Assembly (NCBI GenBank): GCA_945861785.1
Contig: CAMAWD010000017.1
Location: forward strand, 30,706 to 94,705
Source of the DNA: Rhodoferax sp. OV413
GTDB taxonomy: Bacteria; Pseudomonadota; Gammaproteobacteria; Burkholderiales; Burkholderiaceae_C
Direction: 5' to 3'
DNA: 64,000 bases
The translations under genes were made by a program, and so were the position numbers. The notes under the pieces are model-generated. The model was not told where the DNA came from. It saw only the letters and a list, made by a program, of their open reading frames with translations, and did not search any database. Shown in pieces: positions 21,791 through 30,768 of the stretch. Each line of letters opens with the position of its first letter. Position 1 is the stretch's first letter.

Positions 21791-22097
21791 GGTGCTCCGT
21801 CTTGCTGGCTCCACCGTGCCGCGATGTGCTCCGGCGGGGTGCGCCTGCGGTTGGTGTCGGTAGCCATTGTGCGCGCACCCACCGCGCGGTGGCGGGCAAT
21901 TGCTTTTGGTGAATCAGATTACAAATGCGTTTGCAAGCGGTCGACTGGGTTACAGTGCCATACAGCAAGCGGCACATACCCCGTACTGACAAAGCCCCGG
22001 ATGCGCCGATGCCTTGAATGCGACCCAGTCCACGCCGGTGCAAGCTGCCGTCCGCTGCGTGGCCGATCGATGCCCGACCCACATGGGGAGTTTGCGC
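21791..22097. other. Divergent intergenic region GH13 / GH63-like
   Basis: 307 bases between the divergent starts; the promoters of both genes should lie here. It contains CAAATGCGTTTG (21923-21934), a CAAA/TTTG inverted repeat directly followed by GCA, which could be a LacI-type operator, but no regulator gene is adjacent. No open frame with a recognisable product was seen. Confidence 0.45.
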
Positions 22098-24761
22098 ATG
22101 AGCACAAATGAAAAAGACCGCCTGAACGACAACAAGATCGGGCAGCAGTGGCAGCAGTGGGGGCCCTACCTGTCGGAGCGCGCTTGGGGCACCGTGCGCG
22201 AAGACTACAGCGCCGGCGGCTCCGCGTGGGAGCACCTGACGCACGACATGGCGCGCAGCAAGACCTACCGGTGGGGCGAGGACGGTCTTGCCGGCATCTC
22301 CGACCGTTACCAGATTCTTTGTTTTTCGCTGGGGCTGTGGAACGGGCGCGACGCAATCCTCAAGGAGCGGGCTTTCGGCCTGGTGCCCGCCGAAGGCAAC
22401 CATGGCGAAGACCTGAAGGAGTACTACTTCTACGTCGACTCGACACCCACGCACAGCTACATGAAGTGGCTGTACAAGTACCCGCAGGCGGAATATCCCT
22501 ACGCCTGGCTGGTCGACGAAAACCGCCGCCGCAATGGGTCGGGCCCGGAGTTTGAGTTGCTCGACACCGGGCTTTTTGACGAAGACCGCTACTTTGATGT
22601 TTTTGTCGAATACGCCAAGGCCGGCCCGGACGACATCTGCATCCGCATTGAAGCCTTCAACCGCGGCCCCGACGACGCCGACCTGCACCTGATCCCCCAG
22701 CTGTGGTTTCGCAATATCTGGGCCTGGGGCGACGAACGCAAGCGCGCGCCAACCATCAGCCTGGCAGCATCGGGCAAGAACTGCGTCACCCTGTGCGCCG
22801 ACGACAGTGAAGCCGACGGGCTCGCCAACCTGCCGTTCAAGTACCAACTGGGCCGGCGCTACCTGTACGGCGAGGCCGACGGCGCCGCGCTGTTCACCGA
22901 CAACGAAACCAACACCGCCCGGCTTTACGGTGAAGACCCGGCGACCGCGCGCAAGTACGTCAAGGACGCATTCCACCGGGCGATCGTCAACGCCGAAACC
23001 GACGCCGTCAACCCGGCCCAGACCGGAACCAAGGCGGCACTGCAATACACACGCCGCGTCAAGGCCGGCGCATCGACAGTAGTGCGCCTGCGTCTGAGCA
23101 GCAAGGCCCTGAAGGATCCGCTCGCCGAATTGGACACCATCGTCCAACATCGCCTGGCCGACGCCGACACCTTCTACGAAGGCATCCACCCGAAGCAAGC
23201 CAGCGAAGACGAAAAGCGCATTCAGCGCCAGGCCTTCGCCGGGATGATGTGGTCAAAGCAGAACTACATCTTCGATGTCGAACAGTGGCTCAAGGGCGAC
23301 AGCACCAACAACCCGCCGCCGCAATCGCGCAACCACATGCGCAACAAGCACTGGCGCCACCTCAATTCGATGCGCGTGTTGTCGATGCCCGACAAGTGGG
23401 AATACCCCTGGTTCGCCGCCTGGGACCTGGCTTTCCACACCGTGACCATCTGCCTGATCGACCCCGAATTCGCCAAGGAGCAGCTGTGGTTCATGCTGTT
23501 CGAGCAGTTCCAGCACCCCAACGGCCAGATCCCGGCGTATGAGTGGGAGTTCTCGGACCTCAACCCGCCGGTGCATCCGTGGGCAACCTGGCGCGTCTAC
23601 AACATGGACCGCATCCGTTCAGGCAAAGGTGACCGCGATTTCCTGGAGCGATGCTTCCACAAGCTCCTGATCAACTTCGCGTGGTGGATCAACAAGGTCG
23701 ATGCCGAAGGCAACAATGTCTTCGAGGGTGGTTTCCTCGGGCTCGATAACATCACCTTGTTCGACCGCTCGGAAAAGCTGCCCGGAGGCGCCACGCTCGA
23801 GCAATCCGACGCCACCGGCTGGATGGGCCTGTTCTGCCTGAACATGATGCGCATCGCGCTCGAACTGGCAAAGGAAAACAAAACCTACGAAAGCCTGGCC
23901 AGCAAGTTCTTCCAGCATTACATCTATGTCGGCGCCGCCATGAAGAAAATGGGCGGGGGGCGCAACTACAACCTGTGGGACGAAGAGGACGGATTTTTCT
24001 ACGACGTGCTGCGGTATCCGGACGGACACTTCGAGAAGCTGCGCGTACGCTCGCTTGTCGGTCTGATCCCGCTCTACGCGGTGGAGCGCCTGGAGGCAGA
24101 CTGGATCAGCAACTTCCCCGAATTCAAGGGCAACGTCGAATGGTTTGTGAACAACCGGCAAGACGTGGCGCAGCACTGCGTGAACCGGGTGCAACACGAC
24201 GGCAAGGAAAGCCTGGCGCTGACGATCGTCGACCAGGGTCAGTTGGTGCGCATGCTCGAGCGCATGTGCGACCCGGATGAATTCCTGTCTGCATACGGCC
24301 TGCGCAGCCTGTCGGCCGCACATGCCGAGAAACCCTTTGTGCTGGGCAACAACTCGGTGGTGTACGAGCCTGGCGAGGCGAATTGCAAAATCAAGGGCGG
24401 CAACTCCAACTGGCGTGGGCCGATCTGGTTTCCAACAGCGTTCTTGATGATCGAATCGCTGCGCAAGCTGGCCAAAGCCTACGGCGACGACCTCACCGTG
24501 ACGACCCGGGACGGCAAAAAGTGGACCCTTGCAGAGATCGCCCAGACCCAGGCAAACCGCATGATTTCGATCTTTGCGCGCGGCGACGATGGCCGCCGGC
24601 CGGTGTACGGCAACATCGCAAAGTTCCAGGACGACCCGCTGTGGCGCGACTACATCAGCTTTCACGAATACTTCCACGGCGATACCGGCGTGGGCCTGGG
24701 CGCATCGCACCAGACCGGCTGGACCGGGCTGGCAGCCTCACTGATAGACGAGTGGCGCTAG
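22098..24761 (+). CDS. GH63-like (MGH1-type) glucosidase
   Basis: 887 residues, no signal peptide. It belongs to the (alpha/alpha)6-barrel glucosidases of the GH63 clan: [18 protein letters not shown] near the N-terminus, [46 protein letters not shown] and [16 protein letters not shown] are its conserved blocks. Bacterial relatives include glucosylglycerate and mannosylglycerate hydrolases. The likely reaction is release of glucose or another hexose from an alpha-linked glycoside in the cytosol. The ATG at 22098 is set by GGGGAG seven bases upstream; a longer in-frame start at 22014 has none. A glucose-dehydrogenase-like SDR follows 44 bases downstream. Confidence 0.85.
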   Translation: MSTNEKDRLNDNKIGQQWQQWGPYLSERAWGTVREDYSAGGSAWEHLTHDMARSKTYRWGEDGLAGISDRYQILCFSLGLWNGRDAILKERAFGLVPAEGNHGEDLKEYYFYVDSTPTHSYMKWLYKYPQAEYPYAWLVDENRRRNGSGPEFELLDTGLFDEDRYFDVFVEYAKAGPDDICIRIEAFNRGPDDADLHLIPQLWFRNIWAWGDERKRAPTISLAASGKNCVTLCADDSEADGLANLPFKYQLGRRYLYGEADGAALFTDNETNTARLYGEDPATARKYVKDAFHRAIVNAETDAVNPAQTGTKAALQYTRRVKAGASTVVRLRLSSKALKDPLAELDTIVQHRLADADTFYEGIHPKQASEDEKRIQRQAFAGMMWSKQNYIFDVEQWLKGDSTNNPPPQSRNHMRNKHWRHLNSMRVLSMPDKWEYPWFAAWDLAFHTVTICLIDPEFAKEQLWFMLFEQFQHPNGQIPAYEWEFSDLNPPVHPWATWRVYNMDRIRSGKGDRDFLERCFHKLLINFAWWINKVDAEGNNVFEGGFLGLDNITLFDRSEKLPGGATLEQSDATGWMGLFCLNMMRIALELAKENKTYESLASKFFQHYIYVGAAMKKMGGGRNYNLWDEEDGFFYDVLRYPDGHFEKLRVRSLVGLIPLYAVERLEADWISNFPEFKGNVEWFVNNRQDVAQHCVNRVQHDGKESLALTIVDQGQLVRMLERMCDPDEFLSAYGLRSLSAAHAEKPFVLGNNSVVYEPGEANCKIKGGNSNWRGPIWFPTAFLMIESLRKLAKAYGDDLTVTTRDGKKWTLAEIAQTQANRMISIFARGDDGRRPVYGNIAKFQDDPLWRDYISFHEYFHGDTGVGLGASHQTGWTGLAASLIDEWR

Positions 24762-24805
24762 CGCGAACATCTTCCACCATCACCCATTGACGCAGGAGAG
24801 ACAAC

Positions 24806-25612
24806 ATGACTTACCAAGCACTGAAAGGCCAGAAGGCCATCGTCACCGGCGCCAGTTCGGGTATCGGCGCAGGTGTTGCGCTGGCGCTCGCGGCGGCCGG
24901 CGCGGACGTCGCCGTGAACTACGCCTCCAGCCTCAGCGGCGCGCAGCGGGTGGTCGACGAGATCAAGGCAATGGGGCGCCAGGCGATTGCCGTCAAGGCC
25001 GACGTCGCCCAGGAAGACGATGTGCAGGCGCTGTTCGACGCGACCCTGACGGCGTTCGGCGGGCTCGACATCCTGGTGAACAACGCGGGCCTGCAGCAGG
25101 ACGCCGCCTTCGCGGAGATGACACTGGCGCAGTGGAACAAGGTCATGGGCACCAACTTGACCGGGATGTTCCTGTGCTCGCGCCTCGCGGTCAAGGAGTT
25201 CCTGCGCTGCGGCCTGAAACCCGGTGGCTCGCGGGCCTCCGGAAAAATCATCTGCATGTCTTCGGTGCACGAAGTGATCCCCTGGGCCGGGCACGTCAAC
25301 TACGCGGCATCCAAGGGGGGCGTGAAACTCTTCATGCAGTCCTTGGCCCAGGAACTCGCGCCAAAGAAGATTCGGGTGAACTCGATCGGGCCGGGCGCAA
25401 TCCAGACACCGATCAACAAGGCCGCGTGGGACACGCAGCAGGCACTCGATGCACTGCTCAAGCTCATTCCCTACGGACGTATCGGTGTACCCGAGGACAT
25501 CGGCAAAGCCGCGGTCTGGCTTGCCTCGGACGACTCGGACTATGTCAACGGCCAGACCATCTTCGTCGATGGTGGCATGACGCTGTACCCGGAATTTGCC
25601 GACGGCGGCTGA
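24806..25612 (+). CDS. SDR oxidoreductase, glucose 1-dehydrogenase-like
   Basis: 268 residues, classical short-chain dehydrogenase/reductase. NAD(P)-binding TGASSGIGAG (15-24), NNAG (around 92), catalytic Ser in CMSSVHEV and YAASK. C-terminal PEDIGKAAVWLASDDSDYVNGQTIFVDGG (conserved ends PEDIG and DGG) is typical of glucose 1-dehydrogenases of the Bacillus type. AGGAGAG precedes the ATG by the right distance. Following the glucosidase in the same direction, it could oxidise the sugar released by it; this is inferred from context, not shown by the sequence. Confidence 0.87.
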   Translation: MTYQALKGQKAIVTGASSGIGAGVALALAAAGADVAVNYASSLSGAQRVVDEIKAMGRQAIAVKADVAQEDDVQALFDATLTAFGGLDILVNNAGLQQDAAFAEMTLAQWNKVMGTNLTGMFLCSRLAVKEFLRCGLKPGGSRASGKIICMSSVHEVIPWAGHVNYAASKGGVKLFMQSLAQELAPKKIRVNSIGPGAIQTPINKAAWDTQQALDALLKLIPYGRIGVPEDIGKAAVWLASDDSDYVNGQTIFVDGGMTLYPEFADGG

Positions 25613-25907
25613 TTCGCGGCGAAATGGCAGTGTCAACAGACCTGGTCGTGGTCACCCACCTTGATGGGCGGCACAAACCGGCCTGTTGCGGCGGCGCGAC
25701 TTCAACCGGGCGCCCATGCCAGGTCCAGCGCGACCGCCGCCCGCTGCAGGTGATCGTCCCAGACTTCGGTGCCAATGTCTTGGCCGGGCTGTAGCTGTAT
25801 TTTGCACTCTGCGCCACTTTGGCGTAAGCTCTCGCACCAGCAACCACCCGATCGGCAGAGTCGGGGACCACGCGATCAAGAACCACCGTATTGTTGAAGG
25901 ACCCACG
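25613..25907. other. Intergenic region before the catabolic island
   Basis: 295 bases between the SDR and the first gene of the island. It includes an inverted repeat CGCCA-CTT-TGGCG (25812-25824) that could be an operator for the downstream operon. No terminator with a T-tract and no gene were found. This is the boundary between chromosome-core and island-like content. Confidence 0.45.
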
Positions 25908-27065
25908 ATGAGACAAACATTGCGCCTTATGGCGCGCCCTTTTCTGGCCGGCGCATTGCTGTCAGCCGCCGTTGCTGGTGCACTGGCGCAGGACAGCATC
26001 AAGCTGGGCGTCATCGCCGACCGGATTGGATTCGCAAAGCCCTGGTCCGAACCGATCACGGCCGGGGCCGTCTTCGCGGTGAAAGAAATCAACGCCAAGG
26101 GCGGGCTGCTGGGCAAGAAGGTGGAACTGCTTGTCGAGGACGACCAGGGCAAACCGGATGTATCCGCCACGGTGGCGCGCAAGCTCGAGGATGCCGGCGT
26201 TTCGTTCATCCTGTCTACCACCACCTCCCCGGCGGCGATTCAGGCGCAGTCGGTGACGGTCGACTCCAAGACCCCGCATCTCGCGCCGTCCCTGACCGTC
26301 GACACGCTGACCACGCAGGTCCAGAATCCGAATTTCTGGCAGACCGGCCCACTGGCATCGACCCAGATCGCCACTTTGCTGGGGTATGTGCGCAACAAGA
26401 ACTACAAACGCGTGGCGTTGTTTGCCGACAATTCAGCAATCAGCCAGGCCACGGCCAGCGCCTTCAAGGCGGAGTTCGAAAAAGTCGGTATCCAGGTTGT
26501 CAGCGAACAGATCGTGCCTGCGGGCTCCGCGTCCGCCGATGGTCAGATGCAAAAGGTCCGCCAGGCCGCGCCGGATGCCATTTTTCTGGCCTCGCTGCTG
26601 ACCTCCGAAAACCTGTTGATCCTGCGCTCCTACCGCCAGAGCGGCCTCAAGACGCCCCTGCTGGGCAATTACAACTTCTCGGTGCCGATCTACATGTCGG
26701 TCGCCAAGGGCCTGCTCGACGGGCTGGTGTTTGTCGACGCGTGGGACCCCGCGAAGCCGAATGTCAAGCGTTTCTTGGCCGACTACCAGAAAGACACCGG
26801 TGCCGAGGGGCAAAGCATGCAGGGGTATGGCTACGACGGCGTGATGCTCGCCGCCGAAGCGATCCGGGCCGCCGGCAGCACCGACAAACTGAAAGTACGC
26901 GCGGCGATGCAGTCCCTGCGCGGCGTCAAGGGCCTGCTGGGCAGTGACAAGGCGAGTTACGGCTTTTTCGATGGCCGTCGCACCGGCTTCGACCCCGAAG
27001 GCATGGTGGTGCGCGTCTACGAAGGCGACGTGCAGGGCAAGGTGGTCTACAGCGGCACCAAATAG
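25908..27065 (+). CDS. Branched-chain-amino-acid-type ABC substrate-binding protein
   Basis: 385 residues, Peripla_BP_6 family, periplasmic. Signal peptide MRQTLRLMARPFLAGALL followed by cleavage near ALAQ. Mature part begins SIKLGVIADRIGFAKPW and shows AVKEINAKGGLLGKKVELLVEDD, the hallmark of LivK-type proteins. ATG at 25908 has GAAGG upstream. No Liv permease or ATPase is adjacent; the only liv genes in the window are 24 kb away in module D, which has its own binding protein. In this setting such proteins often bind aromatic acids rather than amino acids. It opens module A. Confidence 0.88.
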   Translation: MRQTLRLMARPFLAGALLSAAVAGALAQDSIKLGVIADRIGFAKPWSEPITAGAVFAVKEINAKGGLLGKKVELLVEDDQGKPDVSATVARKLEDAGVSFILSTTTSPAAIQAQSVTVDSKTPHLAPSLTVDTLTTQVQNPNFWQTGPLASTQIATLLGYVRNKNYKRVALFADNSAISQATASAFKAEFEKVGIQVVSEQIVPAGSASADGQMQKVRQAAPDAIFLASLLTSENLLILRSYRQSGLKTPLLGNYNFSVPIYMSVAKGLLDGLVFVDAWDPAKPNVKRFLADYQKDTGAEGQSMQGYGYDGVMLAAEAIRAAGSTDKLKVRAAMQSLRGVKGLLGSDKASYGFFDGRRTGFDPEGMVVRVYEGDVQGKVVYSGTK

Positions 27066-27155
27066 GCGGTCTGCGTCGATCTGGCTCCCAGTAGGGCGCC
27101 GTGCACGTCGATCTTGATGGCAATGCATTCGCTTCGCCGAACAAAGGAATGGACC

Positions 27156-27698
27156 ATGGACAAATTCGTACCGATCGCCGGCCTGCACCATTGGGCTTAT
27201 CGCTGCCGCGATGCAGAGGAGACGCGCCATTTCTACGAGGACATCCTCGGCCTGCCGCTGATCCACTTCATTCGCGCGGACAACTACGTGGGCACCACCG
27301 GTGACCGGGTGGATGTCTATTGCCACCTGTTCTTCCAGATGGCTGACAACAGTTGCGTGGCCTTCTTCGACCTCGGCGACGACGTGGCCTCCGAGCCTTC
27401 GCCGAACACGCCGCGCTGGTGCAACCACATGGCGCTGAAGGTCAATTCGCTGGCGGACCTGAAACAGGCGCACCAGCGGCTGTTGGCCGAAGGCGTCGAG
27501 GTGGTCGGTCCGATCGACCACGACGGCTATGTGCATTCGATCTACTTCTTCGATCCGAATGGCGCCCGCATGGAGCTCACGACAGAAACCGCCAGCCCCG
27601 AAAAAATGGCGTCCTACCGCAACCAGGCGCGCGTGTTGTGCGACGCCTGGACAACCGAAAAGCGCAAGATGCGGACGCAGTCGCCTGCCAGTGCCTAG
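27156..27698 (+). CDS. VOC-family (glyoxalase/dioxygenase fold) protein A
   Basis: 180 residues, two beta-alpha-beta-beta-beta modules. Starts near GLHHWAYRCRDAEETRHFYEDIL, with a candidate metal His in HH; the second half has CNHMALKV (second His) and YFFDPNGARMELT (Glu ligand), so a divalent-metal site of the type used by glyoxalases and extradiol dioxygenases is probable. ATG at 27156 has AAAGGA upstream. It is a paralogue of the VOC protein at 56867 (shared HSIYFFDPNG block). The substrate is unknown; an oxygenase acting on a catechol-like intermediate is one option. Confidence 0.8.
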   Translation: MDKFVPIAGLHHWAYRCRDAEETRHFYEDILGLPLIHFIRADNYVGTTGDRVDVYCHLFFQMADNSCVAFFDLGDDVASEPSPNTPRWCNHMALKVNSLADLKQAHQRLLAEGVEVVGPIDHDGYVHSIYFFDPNGARMELTTETASPEKMASYRNQARVLCDAWTTEKRKMRTQSPASA

Positions 27699-27805
27699 GC
27701 CCGATGCGGTTCGGTTTGTCATGCCGGCTCCGAAATCCATAGATTGCGGTTCAGGCCCGCAATGCCTCAGCCGAAGTGAACCGTATTGCGCCGAGACCCG
27801 GCTCG

Positions 27806-27840
27806 CGCGCGTCTGCTTCGTCTGCGTCGTCCGCGTCGTG
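27806..27840. repeat. Imperfect 9-bp CGTCTGCGT-type tandem repeat
   Basis: Units CGTCTGCTT, CGTCTGCGT and CGTCCGCGT stand in a row followed by CGTGTGAGC, between the VOC gene and the NIPSNAP-like gene. It resembles in period the repeats near 20.2 kb. Confidence 0.55.
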
Positions 27841-27876
27841 TGAGCAGCTTGCGTGCGAAGCCCAGAGGAGAAAGAC

Positions 27877-28443
27877 GTGACATTTCAATTGATGCTCGAG
27901 ACCTTGAAGCCCGGACATGTCCCGTCCTACCTGGCTTACCTCAAGTCTCACGAAGACCCGCAACATCGGGGCCGCTGGTTCTGCGAGTTCGGACGACTGA
28001 ACCAGGTCTACACGCTGTTCGACCACGATGTTGTAACCTCGCCGCGGTTCCCATCGGAAATTTCAGGCTACGCGACGGCGCATCCGGGCAATGTGTTTGC
28101 GCGGGAAACACGCCTGCTGGCGGCCGCCAAAGAGTACAGCCCGAGCTCCGAGCGGCTTCTGGAGTGGCGCGAGTATTCTGTTTTTCCCGGCCAGGCTGAC
28201 AAGTTCGTGCAACTGATGCTGGGCGCCATGCCGGTGCGCCAACGTTATTCCGCCAACGTGTGCGTGTGGACACCGCTGCACGGCGACATGGACCGCGTCA
28301 TCCACCTTTGGGCCTACCGGGATTTGGCGCATCGGTCCGAAGCCCGTGCAGGCGTGGCCAGGGAGCCGGGCTGGAAACCCTACACCGATGCGATTGTTCC
28401 GCTATTGCGCGAAATGCAATCGACCCTGCTGTTGCCGGCCTGA
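27877..28443 (+). CDS. NIPSNAP-family protein A
   Basis: 188 residues, a dimeric alpha+beta barrel type protein with a pair of ferredoxin-like repeats. The second half (EWREYSVFPGQADKFVQLML, then WTPLHGDMDRVIHLWAYRD) is the NIPSNAP signature. The GTG at 27877 is taken as start because AGAGGAG lies eight bases before it; an ATG at 27853 would overlap this ribosome binding site. It is clearly paralogous to the protein at 59835 (both end in IVPLL..M.ST.L.PA). Function unknown; such proteins frequently sit in aromatic degradation clusters, perhaps as small cofactor-free enzymes. Confidence 0.78.
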   Translation: MTFQLMLETLKPGHVPSYLAYLKSHEDPQHRGRWFCEFGRLNQVYTLFDHDVVTSPRFPSEISGYATAHPGNVFARETRLLAAAKEYSPSSERLLEWREYSVFPGQADKFVQLMLGAMPVRQRYSANVCVWTPLHGDMDRVIHLWAYRDLAHRSEARAGVAREPGWKPYTDAIVPLLREMQSTLLLPA

Positions 28444-28553
28444 CCGGCCCATTCCCGGTGCCAGGCACGCCCGAGGAACCGACACAGAACGTGGCGCGCG
28501 AGTTGCCGATGTGGGCCAAGCTGGTCCGCGAATCCGGCACCAAAGTCGACTGA
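28443..28553 (+). pseudogene. 3' remnant of a Bug-family binding protein gene
   Basis: An in-frame stretch of about 36 codons right after the NIPSNAP stop, reading PGTPEEPTQNVARELPMWA then KLVRESGTKVD and stop. This is the typical C-terminus of Bug/TctC-type proteins (GTPEEF...ELPKWAKVVK.SG.KV.). There is no start or remaining body of the gene, so it is a deletion remnant. Confidence 0.7.
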
Positions 28554-28580
28554 ACGGTAAAACCCCCGGAGAACTGCAAC

Positions 28581-29762
28581 GTGAACCATAACGCCCTTTC
28601 AGTCCAGGTTCAGGAGCCGATTCAGTACGTCGGCCTGCCGCCCAAACTCCGGTCTTCGCTGACGGAGACGAAGGACTATTTCCAGGCCATGGACAACTTC
28701 TTTCGCGTGTTCGCCATCCGTCCCGGTGAACGCGTGCTGATGCTGACCGACCCGCTGCTCGATCCACGCGTGGTGGATGCGGTCACCGGCCTGGCCCGCG
28801 CGCGCGGCGCGTCGCTAAGCCAGTACATGGCGCCCTCCACCACGTTGCCGCGGGTGCCAGAAGAAGTGAAGCCGCTGGTGCAGAAGGCCGACTTCGTGGT
28901 CTCCACCTGGTTCTGCTCGATCGAAGACCCCTTCAACGTCGCAATGCGCAAGTCCGGCCAGCGGTGGATCAAGATTACCTATTTCCGCGACCTCGACCTG
29001 CTCATGACACCGCAGGCGCGTTTCCCCATCGACCTGGTGGGCGAAATCCTGCGCGCCACCGAAAGAATGATTCCCAAGGGGGAAGATTTTTCTCTGCACT
29101 TCTCGGACCAGCGCGGCACCGATCTGCGTATTCCCTACACCAGGGAGATGCGTGACACGATGTACGCGAGCAACCGCTGGCGCGGAAAAATGTGCGCCGA
29201 CGAACCGGGTTGTTATGTCCACTACCTGCCAGCACACGGACCGAACTTCTGGGACACCTCCGCATTCAAGCCCGGGTCAGACGAGAAAATCAACATCGAG
29301 GGTGTGCTTTATCCGCAGTGGGCAATCGGCTTTGCGCGACCGTTTGCCGAACGCATCGCCGTGGTGTTCAAGAACAACCTGGTGACCGAAGTGCGCGGGG
29401 AATCCCCCGACGCCGCGATCCTGCGCGAGATGTTGATGGGCAGCAAGATCATTGAAGGCGGTGGCTGCGGCTTCAACCCCAAGGCGCCGCGCTACACGGT
29501 TTACCCGGCCGGCTCGAACTCGCCTGGCGCCCTGCACTTCGGCGTCGACCTGGCCAGGCCAAGCGACTACATCCGGCGTGTCATGCCCAACTGGGAGGAG
29601 CCGCCGATTCACCAGGATCTGATCGTGCTCGACGCCACGGTCACCGCCGGCAAGAACACGCTTGTCGACAAGGGCTTCCTGATGGCGCTGCGCGACCCTG
29701 AGGTGGTGGCGCTCGCCAGCCGTTATGGCGACCCGATCGACCTGCTTGAATCGTTCGTGTGA
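28581..29762 (+). CDS. M29 aminopeptidase / NicX-like metalloprotein
   Basis: 393 residues, cytosolic. It resembles the leucyl-aminopeptidase (M29, AmpS-type) fold to which 2,5-dihydroxypyridine 5,6-dioxygenase (NicX) also belongs. The C-terminal part has GALHFGVDL (His about 319) and PPIHQDLIVLDATV (His 344, Asp 346), a HxD pair like the metal site of NicX. The start is GTG at 28581, with GGAGAA ten bases upstream. In a catabolic cluster a ring-cleaving, iron-dependent dioxygenase is more likely than a peptidase, but the sequence alone does not decide it. Confidence 0.65.
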   Translation: MNHNALSVQVQEPIQYVGLPPKLRSSLTETKDYFQAMDNFFRVFAIRPGERVLMLTDPLLDPRVVDAVTGLARARGASLSQYMAPSTTLPRVPEEVKPLVQKADFVVSTWFCSIEDPFNVAMRKSGQRWIKITYFRDLDLLMTPQARFPIDLVGEILRATERMIPKGEDFSLHFSDQRGTDLRIPYTREMRDTMYASNRWRGKMCADEPGCYVHYLPAHGPNFWDTSAFKPGSDEKINIEGVLYPQWAIGFARPFAERIAVVFKNNLVTEVRGESPDAAILREMLMGSKIIEGGGCGFNPKAPRYTVYPAGSNSPGALHFGVDLARPSDYIRRVMPNWEEPPIHQDLIVLDATVTAGKNTLVDKGFLMALRDPEVVALASRYGDPIDLLESFV

Positions 29763-29806
29763 CTGGCGGGCGCGGAGCTGCGCATACAAACCATAGGAGA
29801 CACATC

Positions 29807-30766
29807 ATGAAATTCAACCTGCTGAAAATTGCAGCCGCTCTGCTGCTGGGTGCCTGTCAGTGCCTGATGGCGCAGACCTATCCCAGCCGTCAGATCAAGA
29901 TCGTGGTGCCGTTCCCGCCCGGAGGAGTCAACGACATCGTGGCGCGTATCGTGGCGGGCAAGTTGCAGGAGAGTTGGGGCCAACCGGTTGTGGTGGACAA
30001 CAAGCCGGGCGCAAACTCCGTCCTCGGCAACGACTTTGTGGCCAAGAGCGCGCCGGACGGCTACACCTTGCTGGTCAATGCATTCGGCGGCATGTCGATC
30101 AATCCATTCCTGTACCCCAACCTGCCGTACGACTGGCAAAAGGCATTTGCGCCGGTCAGCAGCCTGGTGTCCGCGCCCATGGTGATGGGCGTCAACGCTT
30201 CAGTCCCGGCCAACACACTGCAGGAATTCATTGCCTACGCCAAGGCGAATCCAGGCAAACTCAACAATAGCGCTGGCTCTACCACCTCGCAGATCGCCGG
30301 TGAGATGTTCAAGGACATGGCGGGCGTGCAAATAACCTCCATCCCCTACAGGGGGAGCGCGCCCGCCGTACAAGCGGTGCTGGCCGGCGAAGTGCAGATG
30401 GTGATCGTCGACAACCCGACGCTGCTGCCGCATGTCAAGTCCGGGCGGATCAGGCCGCTGGCCGTGGCCGCGCCCAAGCGCCTTGCGCTGCTTCCAGACG
30501 TGCCGACCTTCTCCGAGGCCGGCTTGCCGGCCTACGACATGAGCGGCTGGGTCGGCCTGTTCGCCCCCGGGGGTACACCCACCCCCATCGTGTCCAAGCT
30601 GCAGCTTGAAGTCGCACGGATCCTGAATCTGCCCGAGGTGCGCGAGAAGCTGGGCACCAACGTCGACGTTGTGGCAAGTACACCCGAGCAGCTTGGCGCA
30701 GCCATGCAAAGCGATGCGCAGCGTTTTGCCCGCATCATCAAGGCTGCCAACATCAAGGCCGAATAG
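29807..30766 (+). CDS. Bug-family (tripartite tricarboxylate type) binding protein A
   Basis: 319 residues. Sec signal peptide with cleavage near LMAQ. Mature protein starts TYPSRQIKIVVPFPPGGVND, with the Bug motifs VVDNKPGANSVLGNDFVAK and YRGSAPAVQAVLAGEVQM, and ends IIKAANIKAE. Such proteins bind carboxylic acids in the periplasm and hand them to TctA/TctB-type membrane partners, none of which is in this window. ATG at 29807 follows AGGAGAC. The flavoprotein gene begins two bases after its stop, so the two are co-expressed. Confidence 0.9.
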   Translation: MKFNLLKIAAALLLGACQCLMAQTYPSRQIKIVVPFPPGGVNDIVARIVAGKLQESWGQPVVVDNKPGANSVLGNDFVAKSAPDGYTLLVNAFGGMSINPFLYPNLPYDWQKAFAPVSSLVSAPMVMGVNASVPANTLQEFIAYAKANPGKLNNSAGSTTSQIAGEMFKDMAGVQITSIPYRGSAPAVQAVLAGEVQMVIVDNPTLLPHVKSGRIRPLAVAAPKRLALLPDVPTFSEAGLPAYDMSGWVGLFAPGGTPTPIVSKLQLEVARILNLPEVREKLGTNVDVVASTPEQLGAAMQSDAQRFARIIKAANIKAE

Positions 30767-30768
30767 AC

